DNA of 64,000 bases. It comes from Acanthochromis polyacanthus. Taxonomy: Eukaryota; Chordata; Actinopteri; Pomacentridae. The translations under genes and the position numbers were made by a program. The stretch is taken from NCBI RefSeq assembly GCF_021347895.1, contig NC_067130.1, forward strand, positions 25,751,817 through 25,815,816, in the 5' to 3' direction. The notes beneath the pieces are model-generated. The model made no database searches, had not been told where the DNA came from, and saw only the letters and a list, made by a program, of their open reading frames with translations. Positions 50,701-61,829 of the stretch are shown in pieces (position 1 is the first letter of the stretch; every line of letters begins with the position of its first letter).

Positions 50701-52403
50701 GTAAGTCATCGTTTGCCTTGAAAAGATACAGTCAGATTCGAGCTGCTTTCAGTTGAAAGAGACGGCGAGTGAATTAGCCACGCAGAGAGGCAGGCAGGCA
50801 GGCAGGCATGACTGTATTAAAGAATTCTTTCTTTGCTTCCTCATTCCGTGTGATGCTGTTTGATCTTGGCCCTTTTTATTCTTTGCACCTCGATTCATCA
50901 CCCTACCACTCATTTTCCAATTCACATCTGATATAAAATTACATAAAACCATTGTACGGTCCCAAGGTTCACAAATGGGTTTTAATCATTCAAGGATCAC
51001 ATCTCAGGCGACAATTCCAGTCATATCTCAGCTCCTCGTTTTTGGTAATGTCCAGGTAAGTCATTCTTTGGAGCGAAAAGTGTGAGTTTTATCCTTACTT
51101 GCACTTTAAAAATTCAACAAAGAGGTGCTGGTGCCAGTCTTGTAATACAGTATACTTGCAACAGCAGAATAGTGCAATATTTAAATGCTTTAAATATAAC
51201 ATGTCCATTTAGTTTGTTTTATTGAAGCTGTAATTGTCAAATTATTATTTAATTGTTCCATATTGTGCATTAACATTGCCATTGTTCAGTTTTTGTTATA
51301 GCTTGAAAAGCTTTTTTTTTTTAAAAAGAAGAGTAGAAAATTGTCCTGTATTTCATATTCAGAATACAGTTATAAATGTGAGAAAAGACTTCTTTAGTAC
51401 GAAGGCCCAGAAGGGACATGGAGGAAATAAAAAAACAGGAAGAATCCCAAGAAAGTTTTGCTAGATCTCGCAAAAGTCACGTCAGTCTTATCGGACATTT
51501 GATCTTCAGATTAGCTCTTCTGTGATGAGCTACCTGTCTTCATTGTAGTCACACACAATGGTGACTATGTTTGAGAAGATAGATAATTGTGAGAGATGTT
51601 TTGATTCTTAACAGTGAATGTGTTAGCATTAGCTTGGCCACTCAGCTTTGACTACGTTTGCATCCACCACTACATAGTGGTTAAACAAATGCAATAAGTT
51701 GATGATAATATCTGTGTTTATCTTTATAGATGGTCTTGAGGTTAATTGCAAGCCAGAGGCCAGCTGTTGCCAGGGCACATCCGAGACCATGCTACTGGTG
51801 GGGCACCGTTGTACCAGATTTCAGCTGAAGACTGCTGTTGTGTCCAAACTGTCATGAGATATTGACATTTTTATTGGGATATACTCTCCACTGTTGTTAG
51901 CTTTTGTTTCAGTACATTGTTTGAGATGAGGAAATCACGATTGCATGTTTCTACTTAATTGCCTTGCTTTCATGATACAATACCACTATAGCATGAACTG
52001 CTTACATTTCCCATAAATTTCAACCAAAATGTTGAATAACCTTTTGTGAGTAGTGTGCTTACATGTTATGAAAGCACACTTCAATGATATATCTGCTGTA
52101 GTAGTACAGTTTATCTACCTAGCTTGGTGTGACAGTAAAAAAAACAACAACATATGCTGCTGATATGTTTAAGACTAAAAATCTGGTTGAAAAGCACAAC
52201 TGATTATCTGTCAAAATGTGTGTACATACAAGTGTGCACTGAACACTGAATAAAGTCTCAGTAGATTATAGACAAAACATGCATCTCTCAACACAAATTT
52301 CTTTTTATTCACCCAAAGTGCATGAGAAACATGAGGACAAAAGTAGTGGACAATGCAATTTATTTCTGGGATAGTTGCTCTGGCATCGACAGCATGCATC
52401 CCA
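44752..52403. other. Long intergenic stretch, no gene seen
   Basis: Nearly 7.7 kb of AT-rich sequence without a recognisable exon, RNA gene or repeat element. A 64-codon minus-strand frame at 46832-47026 has a fairly protein-like composition (MKMIEEIDGKLLLLIKEDEQ) but matches nothing I know. Poly-T runs occur near 48690 and 51310. Confidence 0.45.
47119..47199. repeat. Short hairpin-forming inverted repeat
   Basis: CCTCTTAAGCCC at 47119-47130 and its exact complement at 47188-47199 enclose 57 bp. That loop contains a second small palindrome (GGCCCACCTGTGGGCC). It could fold into a stem on either strand; function unknown. Confidence 0.6.
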
Positions 52404-52413
52404 TCAGTCCAAA

Positions 52414-52479
<66 letters not shown>

Positions 52480-52639
52480 CTTTTTTCAACCAAAGTGTTT
52501 GAATTTGCATCCATCTTCTGGATGTTCTGGAGCATGGCAGAGGCCAGGTTTTGGTCTCTTCTGATCTGTTCCAGGAACCGCTCCTCTGACCTGTCCAGAT
52601 ACTGCAGCAGATCCACAGTAGCATCCCGCTTCCCCTTTC
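52404..52639 (-). pseudogene. Possible exon remnant of a Myb/SANT-like protein
   Basis: On the minus strand, a polypyrimidine-poor acceptor (TTTTATGCAG) is followed by a frame encoding KRDATVDLLQYLDRSEERFL, EQIRRDQNLASAMLQ and NIQKMDANS. This is a charged, helical C-terminal tail of the kind that follows trihelix/Myb-SANT-like DNA-binding domains in fish, some derived from PIF/Harbinger accessory proteins. The frame then runs into the (GATA)n tract, translating as IYLS repeats, and stops at 52404. No upstream domain was found nearby. Assignment is tentative. Confidence 0.3.
52414..52479 (-). repeat. (GATA)n microsatellite
   Basis: About sixteen perfect TAGA/GATA units, forming the C-terminal IYLS run of the frame at 52404-52639. 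Confidence 0.97.
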
Positions 52640-53021
52640 CTGCATAAAAGCACCCAAAAAGGTAGTAATTGTTAGTAATTACTTTCTATATTCACAAACA
52701 CAGTTAACTTAAAATAAATGTTCTATTTTGCAATTTTGGGATGGGCCAAAAGATAGCACATTGATCGTGTTGGTGTTTGCATAGTCCAGGCATGTCCAAA
52801 GTCCGGCCCGGGGGCCAATCACGGCCCGTGGTAGGATTTCATACGGCCCGCAACTTTGGTCTTATAATGTATTTTTTATGGCCCGCTAGCACTGTCTAAC
52901 AAAATAAATAAATCACAAAACTTTAAAATGTTATTCCTCCTTTCACCACATGGTGGCAGCACCACTTTAATGCTATCTGGCTCTGCATCCTTGGTGAACC
53001 CTTCTCTGCTCATTGCTGCAA

Positions 53022-54136
53022 TGGCGACTGCAAAGAAAAGGAGGAAAGTTGATAGTGAAGGCCACCGCTTTCAGGAAAGATGGGAATTACAGTACTTCTT
53101 CAATGAAGATCGAGGCAATTGAGTTTGTCTTATTTGTCAAGAGACTGTTGCCTTGTTTAAAGATTTTAACATAAAGAGACACTACCAAACTAAACATACG
53201 ATAAGCTAACAGGGAGTGACCGCGCTGAAAAAGTGAAGCAACTCCAAGCTGCTCTGGCATCACAACAGCGATTCTTCACGTGGGCCTGTGAGTCAAAGGA
53301 AAGTATCACCAAAGCAAGCTACGAAGTGGCCATGTTAATAGCTAAACATGGCAAACCTTTTACTGAAGGTACATTTATCAAAGACTGTGTCATGAAAATG
53401 GCAGAGAACCTTTGCCCCGAGAAGAAGCAAGAATTTATGAACGTTTGCCTGGCACGTAACACTGTGGCACGGAGAGTCGAGGACATATCATCAAATATTC
53501 AGAGACAACTGGGGGAAAGAGGATTGGCTTTTGATTATTTCTCATTAGCCTGCGATGAAAGCACCGATGCATCTGACACTGCACAGCTCTTGATTTTTTT
53601 AAAAGGAGTTGATGACAACATGAATGTAACAGAGTAGCTGCTTGACCTCCAAAGCCTTAAAGGCCAAATCAGAGGAACGGATTTTTTCATTTCTGTTTGT
53701 GAAGCTGTTGATGATCTGAAACTGCCATGGAGTAAAGTTTCTGGGATCATTACCGATGGTGCCCCTACCATGGCTGGTGAGCGAAGTGGATTGTCCACAC
53801 TGATCTGCAATAAAGTCAGTGAAGAAGGAGGTAACGCTATTAAACTTCACTGTATAATTCGAACACGGTCTCACGGGGATTCGTGAAACTGTTACGTAAA
53901 TTTTTTGTTTCTTTTTCGTGCGCACCAACACGATTTCGTCATGTTTTTCGTGCCGCTCACCACGAAATGTTTTTCGTGTTGCTCACAACGAAACCCGCTG
54001 TGGTAATCACAGCTGAAAGTGGTTTATACCAGCGGATTCATGACGATCTAAGCTGTCCATCGGCGTATACTGCTTGTGTGATCGCGTTTGCGGCCGCCGG
54101 CCGCCGGACATTCTTGAAATTCCTATGCAAATTGGG

Positions 54137-54170
<34 letters not shown>

Positions 54171-55409
54171 TAAGTGTACCACCGGGTTATGGTTATGGTT
54201 AGGGTTATGGTTAGGGACGATGTCATGCAAAATATAGCGTTGGATTCGCCATGGTTTTACATTAAAAATATAATACACACATTCGTTTGAAATACGTTTT
54301 GGGTGGCACGAAAAGTCCGCCGTTTAAAATACATGTGCGGCACGAAAAACATGACGAAATCGTGTTGGTGCGCACGAAACCGAAACTAAAACTTACGTGA
54401 CAGTTTCACGAATCCTCGTGAGATCGGGCTGATAATTCACCAGCAGGCTCTCTGCGCCAAACATCTCAAATTTGATCATGTTATGAAACCGGTGGTAAAG
54501 GCAATCAATTCTATTCGCTGTAAAGCTCTACACCACCGAAAGTTTCAGCAGTTCTTGCTTGACATTCAGGCTGAATACGGAGACGTAATATATCACAACG
54601 ATGTGAGGTGGCTCAGTCGGGGGTCCACAATGCAGCGATTTTCTCTCTCAGAGAGGAATTGGATGTTTTTTGGGTGAAAAGGGGCAACCGATGGAAGAAC
54701 TGTCCGATCCTGTATGGCTGGCAGATTTGGCTTTTTGGTTGACATAACGAAGCATCTGAATGCGCTGAATGTTAATCTGCAAGGACAAAATGCAGTGGTG
54801 AGCCAGCTGTACGCTCACATCAAGGCCTTTGGAACCAAGCTGCAACTTTTCCAGAGACACTTATCCCAAACGGAGCCCTGCACCACGCACTTCCCAGCTT
54901 TGAAAGAGGTCATCGACAGTTTCCCACAGGACAACATCGGTGCGCAAATGATGAGTTATGCAACAGCTATCGCATCTCTTTCTATGGAATTTAGCAAACC
55001 CTTTCGGGATTTTGCAGTTATTGAAAAGGACATGTTGCTTTTCTCTTCTCCCTTCTCCATGGACCCTGGTGATGCTCCTCCACAGCTGCAGCTGGAGCTC
55101 ATTGAGCTGCAGTGTGATGATGAGCGGCGCGGTAAGCACCAGCAACTTTCTCTTGCTGACTTTTAAGGGCAGCTGGATAAAGGCAGGTTTCCAGAAATGC
55201 GAACATTTGCCAAGAAAATGCTGAGCTTATTCGGCTCCACATATTTGTGTGAGCAGACATTCTCTGTCATGAACTTAAACAAGAACAGACTGAGGTCAAG
55301 ACTAAGTGACTCCCACTTACGTGACATTTTACGCATCTCAACCACTTCCCTCAAACCAGACCTGGCCTCTTTACTGAAATCCAAATCTCAGTACCACCCT
55401 TCTCATTAG
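53022..55409 (+). pseudogene. hAT transposase pseudogene (ZBED/GTF2IRD2-like)
   Basis: The start MATAKKRRKVDSEGHRFQER leads into a BED-type zinc finger (VCLICQETVALF, then IKRHYQTKH) broken by stops near 53120 and 53210. The RNase H-like core follows: FSLACDESTDASD holds the first Asp region, and GIITDGAPTMAG the second. The core is cut by an insertion at 53861-54431 and resumes with HNDVRWLSRGSTMQRF. The C-terminal dimerisation block has LSLFGSTYLCEQTFSVMN and RLSDSHLRDILRIST, ending at 55409. Internal stops and shifts (53636, about 54675, 55164) prevent a full product. Confidence 0.92.
53861..54431. mobile_element. 571 bp inverted-repeat element, copy B
   Basis: Second copy of the element at 35350-35920, again nested, here in the hAT transposase. 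Flanks ATAATTC at 53854-53860 and 54432-54438 form a 7 bp duplication. Arms carry the same CACGAAA/TTTCGTG pattern. It differs by a ~32 bp poly-A tract at 54137-54168 and a short deletion near 54334, which offset each other in length. Confidence 0.88.
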
Positions 55410-55543
55410 TGTCAGCAAGTTATTGGTTTCTTGAACAATCCAAAATTGAATGTTTGGAATTATCCATAATCCTGCACAATATTACTGCTGATCCCACATT
55501 TGCAAGAGAAAGAGAAGTCAGTCAGCTTCCAGCTTTTGCACCA

Positions 55544-56043
55544 GAAATGACATTGAGAAAAGATTTACGGATCTGGGATCAGATTGGGGAGGCTGGGCGG
55601 AAGGACAAATTATCTTTTACCAGCCTGACCAGCCAGATTGAGTCTGGGCTTAAGAAGGGCTACTCAGAGACTGAAATCATCAAAGCTGTGATTAAAGCAG
55701 TAGGCCCTGGTCTTCACCTTTGAGACCTGCTGGAAGTTAAACAAGACCTACCAATCCAGAGGTGACTAAACTGATCGAGGGTTTCAAGGCTGACGTTCTG
55801 GAAGTGAAGAAAATGTTTAATGATGCATTAAAAGCAACAAAGGCAAGACCCAGTACAGCCACCCAGGCACCACCAGCGATAAGATGGGCCAGAGGATGCC
55901 AGGCATACAGAGAGGCTCAGGTTGGTGACACATGTAGACACTGCTATCGCTGTGGACAGGAAGGCCATCTCTCCCGTGGCTGCAGGCAGAGCAGGTTCGC
56001 TCAGAGAAACAGGAGAGGGCTGCTGAGCTGGGACCCACAGTAG
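55544..56043 (+). pseudogene. Gypsy Gag pseudogene
   Basis: Gag forms the particle and binds the element RNA. The first piece has a capsid-like region (SQIESGLKKGYSETEIIKAV) and stops at 55723 after PGLHL. The second (55762-56043) carries a CCHC zinc knuckle, CYRCGQEGHLSRGC, near its end. The N-terminal portion of Gag is absent. Confidence 0.88.
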
Positions 56044-56219
56044 ACTGTCCACTCTCCAGGTCCTAAGTAAATTCTGTTTCCCCGAAAAACACCTCTTCAC
56101 CTTCACAAGAACTACCAAGTGAACACACAGACACCCCCTCTGCCACCCCACAGCCAAACAGCAGCAAGTCCAGGCGTGTACCACCTCGTGGGAATGTGCC
56201 CTCACAACGTCAAAACAAG

Positions 56220-56666
56220 CTCATCAGTCTTATTGGGAGAAAATGCATGGTCCAGTGCCACCTAGACAACATACCAGTTGAGGTTCTATAGGACACTGGA
56301 GCTCAGGCAAGCCTCATCAACAATGACTGGCGTAAACAGCACTTCCCACAGATCACTTTCAAGCCCCTTTCTGAGCTTTTGGGGACAGATCCACTGGTAG
56401 CCTTAGCTGCAAATGGAAGTGAAATCCCATATGATGGATGGATAGAGACAGAATTTTATTTGGACTGTGACAGTCACCCTGAAAAGACACTCCTTGTCCT
56501 CTTGTTAGTATCCAGTGACCTCAATGTTGCGGAACAACCCATTATTGGATTCAACACGATTGAAGAAGGAGTGGGTAAGTGGGACAAGCGGCAGGCAAGA
56601 CTACATAACATTCAGAAAATCAGCGACATTTTCTCAGTGACAGTAAACACAGGAAAATTAATGTGA
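56220..56666 (+). pseudogene. Gypsy aspartic protease pseudogene
   Basis: The active-site triad region reads DTGAQASLIN just after an in-frame TAG near 56290, with LIGRKCMVQCHLDNIPVEVL upstream. The body of the protease follows to 56666 (VAEQPIIGFNTIEEG). The stop directly before the catalytic motif would block the polyprotein. Confidence 0.85.
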
Positions 56667-57730
56667 CACCAGACCCATACCAAAAAATGGGGACAGTGCA
56701 GACAGGAAAGAGAGCGACACGTCTAGCTGCTGAACAGATAACCACCACATTTGTCTGTGCATGTGTCGGAGCCCAGTTTGCAGGAGAGAACCTGTTGTTT
56801 GTTCCAAGTGTTCCATCACAGCTGCCTGAGGGTCTGGTCGTCCAGGAGAGACTGGTCACTGTCAGTGAAGCAAGGTTTGCATGCATCCCAGTCTCAGTTG
56901 CTAACACCAGCAAGCTTGACATCACTTTAATCCCTTGCACAATCCTAGGGCACCTGGAAGAAGTAAAAGAAGTGTATTCTGTCACAATGGAGTCCTCTGA
57001 GACACCAGAGATACCTCAACAAAACACTGTACAACACCCTATCCAGTTAAATGAGGTAACCAGTCACCCACAGCATGTCTACAAGCCCCTCCAGTGCGAT
57101 CCACCAGTTAAGTTAGACCACCTCACTGATGACCAGCAGCAGGTTGTAAGACAGCTGTTACAAGAGAATGTAATGCTTTTGCTTATGATGACAAGGACAT
57201 GGGTTGCCTCCCGAGCTTAAGCATGCACATTACGGTGCACGACAAAACTCCTGTTCGAAAAACCTACATATCAGTGTCAAAATTCCTTCATCAAGAGGCG
57301 AAAGAATACCTCCAAGACCTACTGAACAGTGGGTGGATTTCCAAATCCAGGTCACCATAATCTTCCCCAATCGTCTACGTTCACAAAGTCAGATGAATTG
57401 AGGCTGTGCTGCGATTACAGGGAACTCAACCAGAATTCAGTACCAGACAGGCACCCGATTCCCAGGATCCAGGATATGATTGACTCCCTGCATGGCAGCT
57501 CCTGGTTTTCAGTCCTTGATCAGGGCAAAGCATATCACCAAGGGTTCCTGGACCCTGAGAGTCATCCCCTCATAGCTTTTATAACACCTTGGGGATTGTA
57601 CCAGTGGAACCGCATACCCTTTGGCCTCAGCTCAGCACCAGCAGAGTTTCAAAGGAGTATGGAGGACTGTCTGAGAGTCCTTCGTAATGTCATCTACCAG
57701 CCCTACTTGATGACAATGTAGTCCACTCAC
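56663..57730 (+). pseudogene. Gypsy reverse transcriptase pseudogene
   Basis: A connecting region (56663-57220) leads to RT motifs: LRLCCDYRELNQNSVPDRHP, SVLDQGKAYHQGF (motif A Asp) and PFGLSSAPAEFQRSMED. At the catalytic motif C the frame breaks: the DNA near 57710 lacks one base, so the translation reads YLMTM and stops at 57721. Upstream shifts near 57215 and 57330 also split the chain. It is not functional. Confidence 0.9.
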
Positions 57731-57834
57731 CTTCATTCAGCAGTCATGTGGAACACATCCGTGCTGTCTTGTAGAGATACCAAAAACATGGTGTCAAACT
57801 CATTCCACAGAAATGTGATATCTTCGAGCGGAAC

Positions 57835-58660
57835 GTGCGTTTTCTTGGCCAGATGATATCAGAAGAGAGTTATACCATGGACTCAGCTGAGGTAGCTCCT
57901 GTTCAAGTCCTCAAGGACAGATCACCATCCACAGTGGGAGAACTGAGCAGAGTCCTTGGTTTCCTCTCTTACTATAGAGTCTACAGCCCAGATTTCTCTA
58001 AATTGGCAAAACTGCTGTACCAGTTGCTCACCTTGCCCCCAGACAAGACCCCACCACCTGTGTCAAAATCAAAAGGAAAAAGGGTTAGTAGAAAGCAGAA
58101 TGGCCGGCCACCACCCAGCGAACCCATCAGTTGGACTCAGAGCCAGCAGGATGCTCTAAACAAGTTAAATGGCTGCCTAACAGAACCACCTATTTTGGGC
58201 TACCCTGATTATGCTGAGCCATTCATTCTCCACTGTGATGCTTCACAGGAGGGCCTGGGGGCTGTGTTGTATCAGCCAAAAGGAGGCAAGATGAAGGTGA
58301 TTGCATATGGTTCAAGGAAATTAACACCCCCTGAGAAAAACTATCATATGCATTGTGGAAAGCTGGAATTCTTGGTTTTGAAGTGGTCAATTAGTGAACG
58401 CTTCTGAGACTACCTTTATTTTGCCCCACATTTCTTTGTTTGCACAGACAATAACCCCCGAATATATGTCCTTACAACAGCAAAACTGAATGCAACGGGC
58501 CACAGGTGGGTGGGTGAACTGGCTGACTTCAACTTTACGATGAGATACCGACCAGGCAAAAATAATCCAGATGCTGACGGCCTCTCCAGGTTACTTCTCG
58601 ACATCAACCAGTACATCGCCCAGTGCATAACAGACGTAAAACAGGATGTAATCAGGGTCG
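57835..58660 (+). pseudogene. Gypsy RNase H pseudogene
   Basis: The RT connection (VLGFLSYYRVYSPDFSKLAK) leads to RNase H with FILHCDASQEGLGAVLYQ (first catalytic Asp), GSRKLTPPEKNY and KLEFLVLKW. A stop at 58405 interrupts it. It continues with FVCTDNNPRIYV and FTMRYRPGKNNPDADGLSRL near 58530-58590. Confidence 0.9.
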
Positions 58661-58854
58661 TTGTGGAGAGTGCAGTGTTTCAGAGAGAGAACGAATTTGG
58701 TGAGTTCACTGTTGTCAATCAGAGTGCCATCAGCTTAGTTCAAGATCCCACACCACTGTCTGCAGGAAAGTCTCTCTCACCAGCAGAAATTAGGGAGAGT
58801 CAGGGGAAGGATGCAGTGCTTGGTCATGTCTGACACTTCATAACAAATGGCTGT

Positions 58855-59979
58855 TTGCCAAAAGGTCGTGTCCTGAAAGCAGAATCCCCTGACATCAGAA
58901 CTCTGCTGAGACAGTGGAGCAGATTGCATGTAAATGAGGGTGGAGTCCTATACAGGAGAGCTAATGGCAGAGATCAGCTCCTGCTCCCGAAAGAGCACCA
59001 TGACACTGTGTTCACGGAGCTACCCAAGGAAATGGGACATTTGGGGGCAGAAAGAACTCTGAGGCTAATAAGAGACAGATTCTACTGGCCCATAATGCAA
59101 AGGAATGTGGAACATTTTGTGATGCATGCCTGTGAATGTCTAAAGAGGAAGCAGCCAAGCAAGATTATCAGCTCCCCACTGACCTCCATCACCACTACCC
59201 ATCCTTGTGAGCTTGTGTCTATTGACTTCTTACATCTTGAGACCTGCAAACATGGGTATGAGTACATCTTAGTGGTAATGGTTCACTTCATGCACTTCGC
59301 ACAAGCATATGCAACAAAAAACAAGTCAGTAAAAACAGTGGTGGAAAAAGTATTCATAATTTTGCACCCCACTTCGGCTTTCCAGCCAGAATCCATCATG
59401 TTATGGGGAGGGAGTTTGAGAATCACTTGTTCTCTCAGCTGCAAAAGGTCTGTTGTATGCGTGGCTCTCACACAACTCCATACCATGCACAAGGCAATAG
59501 TCAAGTGGAGCATTTCAATAGAACACTTTTGTCTATGCTGAGAACACTAACTGACACTGAAAAGGCAGACTGGAAGAACTCACTCAAAATAGTACATACC
59601 TACAACTGCACTCAGAGTGAGGCTACTGGGTTCTCTCTTGAATATCTGTTTTTTTGGCCGCACGCCCAGGCTCCCTGTGGACATTCTGTTCAACTTGCCA
59701 TCACAGGAGCAGCAAGTAAGCTACGAGGACTGTGTGACAAAATGGCAGTCAAGAATAAAAGAGGCCTATGAGATTGCATCAACAGCAGCTCAGAAAGAAG
59801 TATCCAGAGACAAAAGACACTGCAACCAAAGGACCTACGGGGCCCAACTTCATCCTGGCAACAGAGTCCCGCTCCACAATCTCACTGAAAGAGGTGGTCC
59901 TGGAAAGCTGCAGTCACATTGGGAAGATCCAGTATATGTGGTGGTGAGTCAAAAAAGCCCTAAAAATCTTGGTTTTTGA
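58855..59979 (+). pseudogene. Gypsy integrase pseudogene
   Basis: The zinc-binding N-terminus (GHLGAERTLRLIRDRFYWP, then ACECLKRKQ) is followed by the catalytic core with LVSIDFLHLE (first Asp). The second Asp should precede GREFENHLF, but that position reads HHVMGREFENHLF, so the acid is gone. The Glu region is in GNSQVEHFNRTLLSMLR. Frameshifts near 59350-59400 and 59650 split the chain. C-terminal sequence runs to 59979. Confidence 0.9.
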
Positions 59980-60000
59980 AATCAAACCAGAGGGAGAAAA

Positions 60001-61732
60001 ATTTCCTGTGTTCTCATCTTCCATCACTGTTCACCAAACCTCCTTGTGTTGCTGTGTATTTCTTCATGGCTGCAGACCATAGACCATATCCTGCTACTGG
60101 ATTGGAGAGTTCATTAGGGTTACCAGTGTGTCACAAATTAGGGAACTGAGAAGGGTGCGATTAAAATGTGTTCATTTATTCAACACTTTATTTTTTCTGT
60201 AATTAATAGAAATTAATGCAATAAAGTTCCAGCCCTACTGTAAACATATTTGCTTTTGCTGAGGAAAAAAAAAAGCATTTTAATGTGAGGATCTATAGGG
60301 TTTGAATCACCCTTGGAGCCAGCCTCTAGTGGTCATTGGTGAAACTGCACGTTTCGTGTTTTTTGCACTTTCAAGTTGGCTTCAGTTTCCAACCCCAGAG
60401 GTTGCTGCTTGCTGCTACTATATCTTAAACACAGTTGTAGCTGCCGGTAGCTGCAAACAACTATGATATAATGAAACTCAGCTCATGACAAATATGAGAT
60501 TTTGACAGTTTTGTCATTTGTATTAAATTCAGTAGAAACCCTCTCATCTGCTCTTTTTTCCCTTCTCATTGCCATCATCTGTATTTGCCTGAAAAAAATC
60601 AGCTCGTGAGATAACAGCGCCATCAAAAAGAAAACTTGATTAGCTTAGAAATGAGCCTGCACAATATCAGAAATTCGTCTCAGTGATCAAATTCAAGTTT
60701 CACCTATGTAATTTGTGTTCTCAGAGCTGTCTCATATATAGGATCTTCAGCTTTACATTAATTTCTTACTAATCTCGCTAATAAATAAAGGAATCTTTGT
60801 TGGTGTGTGTGTTTGTGCGTCTGTTCATCGCACATCTCGACAACTGTGCATCCGAACTATTTCAAACTTGATGGGTGTATTGAATTCCTGCTTTTCTTGT
60901 ATTTTTCCTGCTATTCTCAAACATGGGAATTTGCTTTGTATTGCAGCCTAGCTTCACAAATGCTTAATATTCATTACCATGGCAACCTAGAAAACAAACC
61001 AAAGCTTTGAGGTTTGCATTTGCACCATAATCTTTTCCTAAAACTCAACCAAGTAGTGCAGAGGTCAGTACTATGGAGCAAGTTCAACAAAGCCAGACTT
61101 TGTGTAATTTGGCTCGACAAAAAATAAAAACCTCAGAGATAACAGATATCACAAAGGTGGTTAACAACTTTCTTTGTCAACTCAGAATTTCAGCTTCAAA
61201 CTCTCCACATAGTAGGGAGCATTTAATGCATCATTTGACGCTTCTTCAGCACAAAATAAAATGGTGTGCAGCTGCTTCAATCAACAGGTTGTTTTACAAA
61301 AATAATAATAATAATAAGAAGAAGAAGAAGAAGAATGAGGAATATAAAATTGTATGATGGTAAAAAGCTGGTACTGGAAATAATGCAGGAGAGGAATGTT
61401 GGTAGAAAACTGTTAAACATGCATAATATATCCATTTTACCAGTCAGTGCAACTGACTATTTCAAACTGACATCTGACAATAAAGTTATTAAACTTTAGA
61501 TTTCATGTATTTAAACACGATATTGTACTGAATTACATTTAGGTCTGACACTGTCCCATAATGCAGGATATTACTTTAATTTATGGCCAAAACAAAGTGA
61601 AACTGATGTTATTGATTGAATATTCTCAATAAAACCAGTAATCCTTTTTCTCCTCAGTGTTCTATCAGCTGCAGTACCAGCAGCAAATCACAATCAGACT
61701 TAACATATTTTTTATGTGATTTCAGCGCCACG
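60001..61732. other. Spacer after Gypsy, no gene seen
   Basis: It may include diverged 3' sequence of the Gypsy element in its first ~130 bp. An (AAT)n/(AAG)n run is at 61300-61336. No coding domain was recognised. Confidence 0.4.
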
Positions 61733-61829
61733 CCAGAGGGAGGTACTACGAAGCAAGGTTAGTGGGTTAGAGAGGTCAGTTTTTTCAACTGTATACATCA
61801 CGTTGCCATGGGAATCCCACAAGTATTTA

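Larger units (their letters stand above)
52787..55409 (+). mobile_element. hAT transposon, 3' end missing
   Basis: The left terminus CAGGCATGTCCAAAGTCCGG followed by GGCCCG-rich DNA is typical of a vertebrate/fish hAT family. The transposase pseudogene fills most of the element. Beyond its stop at 55409 no matching right terminus is found before the Gypsy sequence begins. Deletion or the Gypsy insertion removed it. A 571 bp element sits inside. Confidence 0.85.
55500..60000 (+). mobile_element. Ty3/Gypsy retrotransposon carcass
   Basis: Gag, protease, RT, RNase H and integrase pieces follow in the Ty3/Gypsy order. No LTR pair was found at either side, so both ends are missing or too diverged. 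The 5' part joins the hAT remnant at about 55410-55500. Confidence 0.92.

Noticed and set aside
55410..60130. LTR pair flanking the Gypsy coding region
   Set aside because: I compared the sequence around 55410-55550 with that around 59980-60130 and found no shared block or TG...CA ends with a matching duplication.
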